A stretch of DNA of 64,000 nucleotides from Gemmatimonadota bacterium (GTDB lineage: Bacteria; Gemmatimonadota; Gemmatimonadetes; Gemmatimonadales; Gemmatimonadaceae): NCBI GenBank assembly GCA_026387935.1, contig JAPLKU010000015.1, positions 35,421-99,420 on the forward strand, read 5' to 3'. A program made the translations under genes and the position numbers. This document shows positions 10,401 through 17,501 of the stretch, piece by piece. Under the pieces are notes generated by a model. It did not search any database. It was not told the origin of the DNA and worked only from the letters and a program-made list of their open reading frames with translations. Position 1 is the first letter of the stretch; every line of letters starts with the position of its first letter.

Positions 10401-10832
10401 GAGGTGTCGCTGGACCAGAGCGCGTTCCTGCCGGACACCTACATCGAAAGCGGCCCGGCCAAGCTTGATGTCTATCGGCGTTTGACGACGCTCTCCGACC
10501 CGGTGGCCATTCAGGAGGTGAAGGCCGAGGTGCGCGACCGCTTTGGACCCCTCCCGCCGGAGGCGGAGCGGTACTTCGCGCTGGCCGCGCTCCGTCACTT
10601 GGGGGCCCCCTTGGGCATAGAGGGCATGCTGGTGCGCGGAGACGAGGCCCGTGTTAACTTCCGATCCGATGCGCTGCCGCGGTTGAAGCCATTATCGGCG
10701 GCCTTTCGGGAGGTCCAGTTCCAGGTCGATGTGCGGCGCGTGCAGCCGTTGTCGCTGAAGCTGACCCGGCTCGGTGGATCCCCGATTCTGGACGGACTTT
10801 TGCACGCGCTGCGAACTATCGCGACCGGCTGA
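7488..10832 (+). CDS. mfd: Transcription-repair coupling factor Mfd
   Basis: An 1114-residue SF2 translocase that removes RNA polymerase stalled at DNA lesions and recruits UvrA. The N-terminal UvrB-homology region is followed by the RNA-polymerase-interacting CarD-like domain (LKEGDHVVHLEHGVGIYRGL, near residue 450). The RecG-like motor comes next, with Walker A GDVGYGKTE, DEEHRFGVKHKE and TATPIPRTMHLAL. The TRCF C-terminal domain begins around AEVSLDQSAFLPDTYI. Length and order are normal. The ATG at 7488 is the third of three tandem ATG copies; the two earlier copies terminate after three codons. The gene is 27 bases downstream of the BatA-like gene. Confidence 0.96.
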   Translation: MALPALLERIAALPAFTRLTSTLPLRSGAVRATGLFGSADAVLVGALSERQATRLIVVLTDHVAEAERWLADLHSVLGEAGVALYPPREGFGELEPHAEVAGERVETLSRLAGGAIRILITTSRATLERTRLPRALATARLEILRGDTRRIEDLTAHLDKVGFERVPLVEDVAQYAVRGGIVDVYGFGMSQPMRLEFFGDEVSEIRPFDLLTQRSSGLVDRVVVLPVESVGEADDASDDRTSLPALWPPETLVVQAAGTHVKPELARTWSEALHHADLARRRGEDVVTRDTLFESPERTLSRLRAFPTVQLVAEDAADESDDGAKPMDTVLFPLRPPEAIDRDMPRLGALVRDGMSTIILCDNPGQAERLDELLAGGSSGAGGSTSPSPAGIVVGVLGGGFVVPPTGSDRATGLRVLTDHEIFRRERRMRRARKYSAGSALETVTALKEGDHVVHLEHGVGIYRGLATIFQGESTLEAIVIEYEGGDKLNVPLYRLDQIERYRSATDITSDTPPPRLHKLGGKKWKAQREHTRSAIQEMTVELLDLYARRKIASRPSHMPDGAWQRQLESSFLFEDTPDQLKATEDVKRDMEGSRPMDRLLVGDVGYGKTEIAVRAAFKALQSERQVAVLVPTTILAEQHRRTFGERFADFPVRIGVLSRFAGPKETARVLAEVKAGTLDVVIGTHRLLSKDVEFNKLGLIVVDEEHRFGVKHKERLKQLRLETDVLTLTATPIPRTMHLALAGLRDMTLMQTPPRDRSPVLTFVEPWDDGLLEEGINRELDRGGQVFVVHNRIETIEAIAEHLRRLIPRAKIEVGHGQQPERELEKVMTRFVNGEVDVLVSTLIVESGLDVPNANTMFVNRADHLGLAQLYQLRGRVGRSHRRAYCYLMVPDNVDEQAERRLKVLEHHTELGAGYRVALKDLEMRGAGNLLGPEQSGFVHAVGFDLYLRMLEETVKRIMRGDDAPPPQPAEVSLDQSAFLPDTYIESGPAKLDVYRRLTTLSDPVAIQEVKAEVRDRFGPLPPEAERYFALAALRHLGAPLGIEGMLVRGDEARVNFRSDALPRLKPLSAAFREVQFQVDVRRVQPLSLKLTRLGGSPILDGLLHALRTIATG

Positions 10833-10908
10833 GGTACTTAACTCGGGAGCCGGTCGTGGTTTGGCCACTATTGTCCGAGTCTCCACGTCCAATCAAACCC
10901 ACCGCCCT

Positions 10909-12468
10909 ATGCTTCGTCGTCGCGCCGCGCTCGCGTTCCTTGCCCTGTCCATCGTCGGTTGTGGAGCGCTCAAGGATGCCCTGACCAGCCATGTCGACGT
11001 CGCCGCCAAGGCCGGCGGGCAGGAACTCTCGTCCAAGAAGCTCGCGGAGATGATGGCGGCTGCGCAGATGCCCGCACGCAAGGATCTCGCGCTTGCGGTC
11101 ACCAATCTCTGGGTGAACTACCATCTGCTGGGTGAAGCCGCCTCGCGCGCCGACACCATGGCCGATAACAAGGCCACCGACGATGCGATGTGGGCACAGA
11201 TCTCCCAGTCGCGCCTGAAGAAGTTCCAGGTTGAGATGGTCAAGAGCGCCAAGTCGCTCGATGCCGCCGGCCTGCAGAAGGCCTATGAAGCCGGCGACGG
11301 CATGTTTGCCGCGCAGCACATCCTGATCATGGCCGACAAGAATACGCTCAAGCCTGAGCAGATCGAAGCGGCTCGCAAGACGGCGGATGGCATTCGCAAG
11401 CAGGTCGCGAGTGCGAACTACGCCATGATGTCGGCCATGGCCAAGAAGTACAGCGGCGATCCGGGCTCGAAGGACAAGGCCGGCGAGTATGTCTTCCCGG
11501 CCGGCCAGATGGTGCCGGAGTTCGAGCAAGCGACCAAGGCGCTGAAGGCCGGTGAAGTGTCGGGCCTCGTGCAGACGGCGTACGGATTCCACATCATCCG
11601 CCGCGAGACGTACGAAGAAGCAAAGGTCAAGTTCGACTCGGCCTATCAGGGTGTGGTGAAGCAAAAGGCCGAAAGCCTGTTCGTTTCCGGACTCGACAAA
11701 GCAGCGAACATCAAGGTGAGCGACGGCGCAGCCAAGCTCGTGAAGTCGATTGCCGAGGACGTGGACAGCTATCGCAACGACAAAACCGTCCTCGCCTCGT
11801 CGAAGAGCTACGATCTTCGCGCGGCGCGTGTCGCCCTCTGGATCGCCGCGTTTCCGGCGAACATGCAGATTCGTCGCCAGCTGATGCAGGCGCCCGACAG
11901 CGCGATGCCGGACTTCCTCAAGAACCTCATGCGCAACGAGTTGCTGCTCAAGGCGGCCGATAGCGCGAAGATCATCGTTGAGCCGGCCGAGATGGAACAG
12001 ATTCGCAAGGCGTTCCGCAGTTCGGTGCAGACCTCGATGGGCGGACTCAATCTGCTGCCGTCGCAGCTCGCCGACAGCGCGAAGTCGGAAGGCGACCGCG
12101 CAAAGCTGGCGTCAGCGCGCGTGGACGCCTACATGGCCAAGTTGCTCAAGAACGAAGCACAGTTCGTCGATGTTTCGGAGCCGGTCGCGCTCGCCTTGCG
12201 CCGGAAGTACGACGCCAAGGTGACATTGGCCGGCGTTGAGCGTGCCATAGCGCAGGTGACGGAGCAGAAGGCCAAGGCCGACTCGGCGACGAACGCGTCC
12301 ATGCCGGCCTCCGATGTGCCGATGCCGCCGGGTGTCACGGCGCCGGCAACGCAAAAGGCCGCGCCAGCACCGGGTGGCGACATGCCGCCGCAGGCCCTGA
12401 TCGACTCTGTCGACCGTGAAATGAAGAAGCAGCAGGCGGCAAAGGCGAAGAGCGCTAAGAAGCCGTAG
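10909..12468 (+). CDS. PpiC-type peptidyl-prolyl isomerase lipoprotein
   Basis: The 519-residue protein starts with a lipoprotein signal (MLRRRAALAFLALSIVGC), so it is predicted to be anchored in the periplasm. A SurA/PrsA-like N-terminal helical region is followed by a parvulin domain around residues 130-230, with AAQHILIMADK, GSKDKAGEYVFPAGQMVPEFE and TAYGFHIIRRE. It probably helps outer-membrane or exported proteins to fold. The C-terminus is low-complexity and Lys/Ala-rich. The ATG at 10909 places the lipobox correctly; longer readings run back into mfd. It directly precedes a second foldase with only two bases between them. Confidence 0.88.
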   Translation: MLRRRAALAFLALSIVGCGALKDALTSHVDVAAKAGGQELSSKKLAEMMAAAQMPARKDLALAVTNLWVNYHLLGEAASRADTMADNKATDDAMWAQISQSRLKKFQVEMVKSAKSLDAAGLQKAYEAGDGMFAAQHILIMADKNTLKPEQIEAARKTADGIRKQVASANYAMMSAMAKKYSGDPGSKDKAGEYVFPAGQMVPEFEQATKALKAGEVSGLVQTAYGFHIIRRETYEEAKVKFDSAYQGVVKQKAESLFVSGLDKAANIKVSDGAAKLVKSIAEDVDSYRNDKTVLASSKSYDLRAARVALWIAAFPANMQIRRQLMQAPDSAMPDFLKNLMRNELLLKAADSAKIIVEPAEMEQIRKAFRSSVQTSMGGLNLLPSQLADSAKSEGDRAKLASARVDAYMAKLLKNEAQFVDVSEPVALALRRKYDAKVTLAGVERAIAQVTEQKAKADSATNASMPASDVPMPPGVTAPATQKAAPAPGGDMPPQALIDSVDREMKKQQAAKAKSAKKP

Positions 12469-12470
12469 TG

Positions 12471-13901
12471 ATGCCACCCTGGAGCCGGATCCCGCGCTTG
12501 ACCACTGCCGCGTTCGCGGCGGCACTCTCGTGCGCGGCGGTCGGCACGCTCCAGGCCCAAGCGGCGGCGGCAAAGCCGGCTCCAACCCCGGTAACCGCCC
12601 CCGCCCCGGTGGCGGAGAAGGGCGCCACGCTCGATCGAATCGTGGCGGTTGTCGGTTCCAGGCCGATCCTCTTGAGCGAAGTGCTCGAAGAGGTGAACAC
12701 GCTTCGCTCTCAGGGTGAAGTGGTTCCCCAGGACTCGATTGGCCAGGCCGCACTGATGAAGCGCGTCGTCAACGACCTCATCGACAACGAAGTGGTCGTG
12801 CAGGTGGCGAAGCAGTACAAGGCCGATGTCACGGATGAAGACGTGGCCAAGAATGTCGATGATCGGTTCAATGACATTCGCAAACGCTTCAAGTCTGAGC
12901 CGGAGTTCCGCGACGCCATCAAATCGAACGGATTCGGCACGTCGGAAGACTACCGGCGCACGCTACGCGAGCAGGCCAAGCGATACAAGCTCCAGCAGCT
13001 TGGATACGACTCGCTTCGCGCGCATGGGCGTCTCTCGGCGCCGGTGCAGGTGACCGAGTCAGACGTCACGACGGCATTTGAAACGTCGAAGGGCAAACTC
13101 CCAACGCGCCCCGCCACGCTCTCCTTCCGGCAAATCGTCATTGCCCCAAAGCCGTCACCGGCGGCGAAGGCAGTGGCGCAGGCCAAGGCCGATTCGTTGC
13201 TGGTCGAGCTGACCAAGGGGGCGGACTTCGCCTCGGTGGCGCGCCGGGAATCCATGGATCCCGGCTCGAAGGAACTCGGTGGCGACCTGGGTTGGGCGCG
13301 CCGTGGCAGTGGATTCGTGGCAGAGTTTGAGCGGGTCATTTTCAGCATGCCGCCCGGCCAGTTGAGCCCGGTGATCGAGACGAGCTTTGGCTATCACATC
13401 ATCCGGGTTGATCGCATTCAACCGGCAGAAGTGAAGTCGCGACACATTTTGATCGCACCAAAGATTGATTCTGCCGATGTCACACGTGCGAGGTTGCTCG
13501 CGGATTCGGTGCTCACCAAGTGGAAGGCCGGTTCGTCGTACGACTCGCTCGTTGTCAGGTACCATGATCCCGCCGAAGAGCGGAGCATCCCGGACGGTAT
13601 TGCCGTGGACTCGATGCCCGAGGTGTACAAGGCGGCCGTCGAGGGCGTTGGGACGAGGGAATTTACGAAGCTCTTCGAAATTCCCGATCCGCGCGCCGGT
13701 CAGCCGAAGATCGGCATTCTACAGGTGACCGATCGCAACGCCGGCGGCGAGTATACGGTCGCCGACGTGCGGACGAAGATCCGCCAGCAGCTCACGCAGG
13801 AGAAGCAGATCCGCCGCATGCTCGATCAGCTGCGTCGCGAACATTATGTGCGACTGATGTTCGACGAACCCGCTGCGGTGGTCGCCAAGCCCAAGCAGTA
13901 G
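12471..13901 (+). CDS. surA: SurA-like periplasmic chaperone / PPIase
   Basis: A 476-residue exported protein with signal peptide (ending near TLQAQAAA) and a Pro/Ala linker. The SurA N-terminal region ATLDRIVAVVGSRPILLSEV follows, then a parvulin domain containing SFRQIVIAPKP, GGDLGWARRGSGFVAEFE and TSFGYHIIRVDRI, and a second degenerate parvulin (SRHILIAPKID). In E. coli SurA escorts outer-membrane proteins through the periplasm. GTG at 12468 is an alternative start in the same frame. It is followed 15 bases later by pdxA; surA next to pdxA is also the E. coli order, which supports the assignment. Confidence 0.9.
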   Translation: MPPWSRIPRLTTAAFAAALSCAAVGTLQAQAAAAKPAPTPVTAPAPVAEKGATLDRIVAVVGSRPILLSEVLEEVNTLRSQGEVVPQDSIGQAALMKRVVNDLIDNEVVVQVAKQYKADVTDEDVAKNVDDRFNDIRKRFKSEPEFRDAIKSNGFGTSEDYRRTLREQAKRYKLQQLGYDSLRAHGRLSAPVQVTESDVTTAFETSKGKLPTRPATLSFRQIVIAPKPSPAAKAVAQAKADSLLVELTKGADFASVARRESMDPGSKELGGDLGWARRGSGFVAEFERVIFSMPPGQLSPVIETSFGYHIIRVDRIQPAEVKSRHILIAPKIDSADVTRARLLADSVLTKWKAGSSYDSLVVRYHDPAEERSIPDGIAVDSMPEVYKAAVEGVGTREFTKLFEIPDPRAGQPKIGILQVTDRNAGGEYTVADVRTKIRQQLTQEKQIRRMLDQLRREHYVRLMFDEPAAVVAKPKQ

Positions 13902-13916
13902 GCAGGCGAACACACT

Positions 13917-14804
13917 GTGGCCGCGCGCGCGCGCCTTGCCATTACGCTCGGTGATCCGCGCGGAATCGGCCCGGAGATTGTCGCCAAGGCACTGAGCGAT
14001 CTGCGCGTCCGTGACGCCGTCGAGGCGACGATTGTCGGTCCCTCTGGCACTGAAGTCGCCGCGGACCTCGTGGTCGGCAGCTGGGCTCCGGGCGGATCGC
14101 CCGCTGAGGCCGGCAAGCTGGCTGGGTTGGCCATCGAGCGCGCGGTGCGTCTCGCGCGCTCGGGAGCTGTTTCGGGCATCGTGACCGCACCACTCGACAA
14201 GCATGCGTTGCACCTGGGTGGCTACCACTTCCCCGGCCACACCGAACTGCTGGCATCGCTCACCGGCAGTCGCACCGCGATGATGCTGGCGTCAGACCGT
14301 TTGCGCGTCGTGCTCGCCACCACGCACATCGCGCTCCGCGACGTACCGGCGGCTGTGACCGACGTCGCGATCGCCGAAGCCGCGGCGATTACGCGCACCG
14401 GACTGCAGCAGTGGTTCGGCATCGCCGAACCACGAATTGCACTCTGTGGCATGAACCCCCACCTCGGCGACGGCGGGCTGTTCGGCAGCGAAGACGAGGC
14501 GGTGCTCACTCCGGCGGCGAGGAACGCCGGGATCAGCGGCCCGTTTGCAGCCGATACGGTCTTCGTTCGCGCGATGGCTGGAGAGTTCGACGCCGTCATC
14601 GCACCGTACCACGACGTCGGCATGACGGCGATCAAGGTCGCGAGTTTTGGGACCGCCGTGAATGTGACACTCGGACTGCCGTTTCCGCGGACGAGTCCGG
14701 ATCATGGAACGGCCATCGACATCGCGGGGCAGGACGTCGCGCGCGCGGAGTCGATGATCGAGGCTCTGCTCGTCTGCGCAAAGATCGTAGAGCGTAGGGG
14801 GTAA
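13917..14804 (+). CDS. pdxA: 4-hydroxythreonine-4-phosphate dehydrogenase
   Basis: A 295-residue enzyme that oxidises 4-phosphohydroxy-L-threonine in pyridoxal-5'-phosphate synthesis. The N-terminus LAITLGDPRGIGPEIVAKAL is diagnostic. Metal-ligand His residues lie in HFPGHTELLA, ATTHIALRDVP and APYHDVGMTAIK. The end PRTSPDHGTAIDIAG is the conserved substrate-binding segment. It uses GTG at 13917 and is slightly shorter than typical PdxA (about 330 aa), mainly in loops. It is the last gene of the foldase run; its stop lies inside a hairpin shared with the convergent neighbour. Confidence 0.93.
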   Translation: MAARARLAITLGDPRGIGPEIVAKALSDLRVRDAVEATIVGPSGTEVAADLVVGSWAPGGSPAEAGKLAGLAIERAVRLARSGAVSGIVTAPLDKHALHLGGYHFPGHTELLASLTGSRTAMMLASDRLRVVLATTHIALRDVPAAVTDVAIAEAAAITRTGLQQWFGIAEPRIALCGMNPHLGDGGLFGSEDEAVLTPAARNAGISGPFAADTVFVRAMAGEFDAVIAPYHDVGMTAIKVASFGTAVNVTLGLPFPRTSPDHGTAIDIAGQDVARAESMIEALLVCAKIVERRG

Positions 14805-14850
14805 CGACAACGGACGTAGACCGTGTACCGTCTACAGAAGTGGTCGTTAC
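14801..14850. terminator. Two-part hairpin between convergent pdxA and CorC-like genes
   Basis: GTAACGAC (14801-14808) pairs with GTCGTTAC (14843-14850), and inside it GTAGAC (14816-14821) pairs with GTCTAC (14830-14835). The outer arm contains the pdxA stop codon. There is no clear T-run, so intrinsic termination is plausible but not certain. Confidence 0.5.
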
Positions 14851-14860
14851 CTACTCCCGT

Positions 14861-16162
14861 CTACTCGCTACGATCCTTCTCCACCGCGATCGTCGCCAGC
14901 CTCCTCCCATCCATGCTCCGCACGATCCACGTCGCGCCGCAGCCCTGCGCGCGGTCGCCGGGCACGGGAAGCCGCCCAATCGCTCCAAACACATAGCCGG
15001 CAATCGTCGTGTAGTCGTCGTCGGGCACGGTCGTGCCAAAGCGGTCGTTCACATCGCCAATCGGCGTGGTGCCGGCCACGATGGATTCACCTGCGGCTGA
15101 GCGCGGCGTCGCGATTTCCGTCGTTTCGTCGAACTCATCGCGAATTTCGCCAACGATTTCTTCGAGCAGGTCTTCCATCGTCACCAGTCCCGCTGTGCCA
15201 CCAAACTCGTCGAGCACGATGGCCATGTGCTCTTTCATCCGTTTGAAGTCGGAGAGCACGTCTTCCACTTCGCGCGAGCCCGGGACGACGTGAATGCGAC
15301 GCATGGTCTCTCGAAGCGCGAAGCCATCCTTTCGGTCCACCACCGCCCACAGCAGATCCTTCGCGTGCACCATGCCGATGACGTTGTCGATGGTCTCTTC
15401 GTACACCGGATAGCGCGAGAACCCGCCTTCGCGCACGATGGCCAGCGCCGCGTCGAGTGACGCATGGACCGGAATGGAGACGACCTTCGTCCTCGGCGTC
15501 ATCACCTCGCGCGCGTTCTTTTCCGAAAACTCGAACACCGCGTCAATCAGCTCGGCGTCCTTGGATTCGATGACGCCGCGTTGTTCGCTCTGCTCAACGA
15601 GAATGCGCAGCTCGTCAGGCGAATGCACCGCGTCATGGGTCTCGCCGAGCTTCTGACCGAACACCGAAAGCACGAATGCGGCGGAGCGGTTGAGGACCAT
15701 CGTGAACGGTGTCATGAGCCAGGCGAAGGCCATCAGCGGCGGCGCCAGCCACTTGGCGACCTGCTCCGGATGGCTCAAGGCCGCCGAGCGTGGGGCCAGC
15801 TCGCCGAACACCACGTGCAGATAGGTGACCCCGAGCAGAGCGATGCCAGCGCCAATGCTGACGCGGAGCGAAGTTTCAATGGCGAAGGGCAGCGTGCTCA
15901 TCAGATCGGCGAAGAGATGGCCGAATGTGCTCTCAGCCACCCAGCCAAGTGCGAGCGAGGCGAGGGTGATCCCTATCTGGCTGGCAGAGAGTACACGGGC
16001 GAGATTTCCAGTGGCGGCAAGCGCAAATCGGGCGATTGGATCTCCGGCCCGGACCATCGCTTGCAGCCGACTGCGGCGGGCGCGCACGAGCGCGAACTCC
16101 ACCGCCACGAAATAGCCGTTGAGGACAAGCAATACGACGATGACCGATAGCCGAGCCAGCAC
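14861..16162 (-). CDS. CNNM/CorC-family membrane protein (DUF21-CBS-CorC_HlyC)
   Basis: A 433-residue inner-membrane protein. The N-terminal DUF21 domain has a first helix LSVIVVLLVLNGYFVAVEFALV with the FVAVEFALVRARRSRL signature. Further helices lie near residues 60-75, 100-115 and 145-165. The CBS pair follows (REVMTPRTKVVSIP, SRYPVYEETIDNVIGMVHAKD). The C-terminal transporter-associated domain contains DEFGGTAGLVTMEDLLEEIVGEI. Family members are linked to Mg2+/Co2+ efflux or ion homeostasis. It uses GTG at 16160-16162 and its 5' end overlaps the divergent cation-efflux gene, so both might use later starts. Confidence 0.9.
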   Translation of the reverse strand: MLARLSVIVVLLVLNGYFVAVEFALVRARRSRLQAMVRAGDPIARFALAATGNLARVLSASQIGITLASLALGWVAESTFGHLFADLMSTLPFAIETSLRVSIGAGIALLGVTYLHVVFGELAPRSAALSHPEQVAKWLAPPLMAFAWLMTPFTMVLNRSAAFVLSVFGQKLGETHDAVHSPDELRILVEQSEQRGVIESKDAELIDAVFEFSEKNAREVMTPRTKVVSIPVHASLDAALAIVREGGFSRYPVYEETIDNVIGMVHAKDLLWAVVDRKDGFALRETMRRIHVVPGSREVEDVLSDFKRMKEHMAIVLDEFGGTAGLVTMEDLLEEIVGEIRDEFDETTEIATPRSAAGESIVAGTTPIGDVNDRFGTTVPDDDYTTIAGYVFGAIGRLPVPGDRAQGCGATWIVRSMDGRRLATIAVEKDRSE

Positions 16163-17225
16163 AAACCAAAGTTACGATTGCGTGAAGGCTAATCGCCAGC
16201 AGGCGACGGCCCGCGACCATGCTGGCGGCCATGGCCATGGGCACCACGACGGGCATGCCCACCCGCATGCCCACCCGCATGCCCACGGCGGCGCCCCGCG
16301 CGGTTCGGCCTTTGATCATGGCGCACAGGTGCACCAGCGCGGCGATGACGGCCACGATGTGTCGCGTGCGCTCAAGCTCGCGCTGGTAATCACGTCGATC
16401 TTCCTCGTGGCTGAGGTAGTCGGTGGCATCGCCTCGAACTCGCTGACGCTGCTCGCCGACGCCGGGCATATGCTCACCGACGTGGGCGCGCTGGCTTTTT
16501 CGCTCTTTGTCGCGTGGCTGTCGCGGCAGCCGGCGACACCGAGGGCCACCTATGGCTATCTGCGCTGGGAGATTCTCGCGGCGTTTCTGAATGGCGCGGC
16601 GCTCCTGGCGGTGTCGGCCGCGATCATCTGGGAGGCGATCGCACGATTCCGGCATCCCGAGCCGGTGCAGACCGGCATCATGCTCGGCGTGGCGGTCCTT
16701 GGTCTCATCGTGAATGGCGTGGCCGCCAAGCTGCTGCACGGCGGGTCCGGCCACTCGCTGAACATGCGAGGCGCGTATCTTCACGTGCTCAGCGACCTGC
16801 TGGGGTCGGTCGCGGCGCTCATTGCCGCTCTCTGTCTCCGCTACTTCGGCTGGGCAGTGGCCGACCCGATTGCGTCGATCCTGATGACCGTGCTCATCGT
16901 GCGCGGAAGCTGGTCGCTGGTGCGCGAAAGCGTCGATATTCTGCTCGAGTCGACGCCAGCGCATATTGACGTGCTCGAAGTGCGAAAGGCGCTCGAGGCG
17001 GTGGCCGACGTCGAATCCGTGCACGACCTTCATGTATGGACCCTCACCTCGGGTGTCGTCGCCATGAGCGCGCATGCAATGGTGCGCGAAGCGAGCCACC
17101 ACCAGCGGGTGCTCGAGGCCATGACCGCTGAGGCCGGGCGGATGGGAATCCACCACACCACCATACAGCTTGAGAACCGTGCGCTTGCCGACTGTGCGCC
17201 GGTGGCGGAGCCGCTCCCGCACTGA
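16140..17225 (+). CDS. Cation diffusion facilitator efflux protein (CzcD-like)
   Basis: A 361-residue transporter with six predicted membrane helices that exports Zn2+, Co2+ or Cd2+ in exchange for protons. The metal-site motifs are LLADAGHMLTDVGAL and HVLSDLLGSVAAL. A cytosolic metal-sensing C-terminus follows (SVHDLHVWTLTSG). The N-terminus holds a striking His run (GHGHGHHDGHAHPHAHPHAH) encoded by 12-bp tandem repeats at about 16255-16292; such tails bind metal. The ATG at 16140 overlaps the divergent CorC-like gene by 23 bases; GTG at 16182 would avoid this and keep the His tail. Confidence 0.9.
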   Translation: MTDSRASTNQSYDCVKANRQQATARDHAGGHGHGHHDGHAHPHAHPHAHGGAPRGSAFDHGAQVHQRGDDGHDVSRALKLALVITSIFLVAEVVGGIASNSLTLLADAGHMLTDVGALAFSLFVAWLSRQPATPRATYGYLRWEILAAFLNGAALLAVSAAIIWEAIARFRHPEPVQTGIMLGVAVLGLIVNGVAAKLLHGGSGHSLNMRGAYLHVLSDLLGSVAALIAALCLRYFGWAVADPIASILMTVLIVRGSWSLVRESVDILLESTPAHIDVLEVRKALEAVADVESVHDLHVWTLTSGVVAMSAHAMVREASHHQRVLEAMTAEAGRMGIHHTTIQLENRALADCAPVAEPLPH

Positions 17226-17396
17226 GTGTACGCCCTGAACCGTTGGAACGTGTCCGTTGTTGTCGACGAAAAGGGCGACTTCGCACGGCGCACTGGCCGG
17301 TTCAAGCCGGTGGATCGTCCGGCCGAGGATGCCCCGGCTAAGCCCGGAATCACGGGCGCCAAGCGGGCCGGCAGCCGTTCGGTGGGTAGCCGTTAG
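17226..17396 (+). CDS. Possible 56-residue basic protein directly after the efflux gene
   Basis: A reading frame starts with GTG immediately after the TGA of the cation efflux gene, in the same frame, and ends at TAG 17394-17396. It begins VYALNRWNVSVVVDEKGDF, has a Pro/Ala/Asp middle (FKPVDRPAEDAPAKP) and a basic end (AKRAGSRSVGSR). Third codon positions are about three-quarters G or C, like real genes here. I do not recognise the family. It could be a separate small protein, a readthrough extension of the transporter, or chance. Confidence 0.35.
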   Translation: MYALNRWNVSVVVDEKGDFARRTGRFKPVDRPAEDAPAKPGITGAKRAGSRSVGSR

Positions 17397-17455
17397 GCGG
17401 TTTTCGACCGGCTGCCCTGACTGGAGGCCTGTCTCAGGGGTGTAAAAATCTTCGG

Positions 17456-17481
17456 TCAGGGGCCAGAAATTGGGCCCCTGA
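17456..17481 (+). terminator. Hairpin upstream of typA
   Basis: TCAGGGGCC (17456-17464) and GGCCCCTGA (17473-17481) form a perfect 9-bp stem with an 8-base loop. A weak T-rich stretch (TTAGTTTTCTC) follows and the typA start is 20 bases downstream. It may terminate upstream transcription or control typA translation. Confidence 0.5.
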
Positions 17482-17501
17482 GCGATTAGTTTTCTCAGGC
17501 T

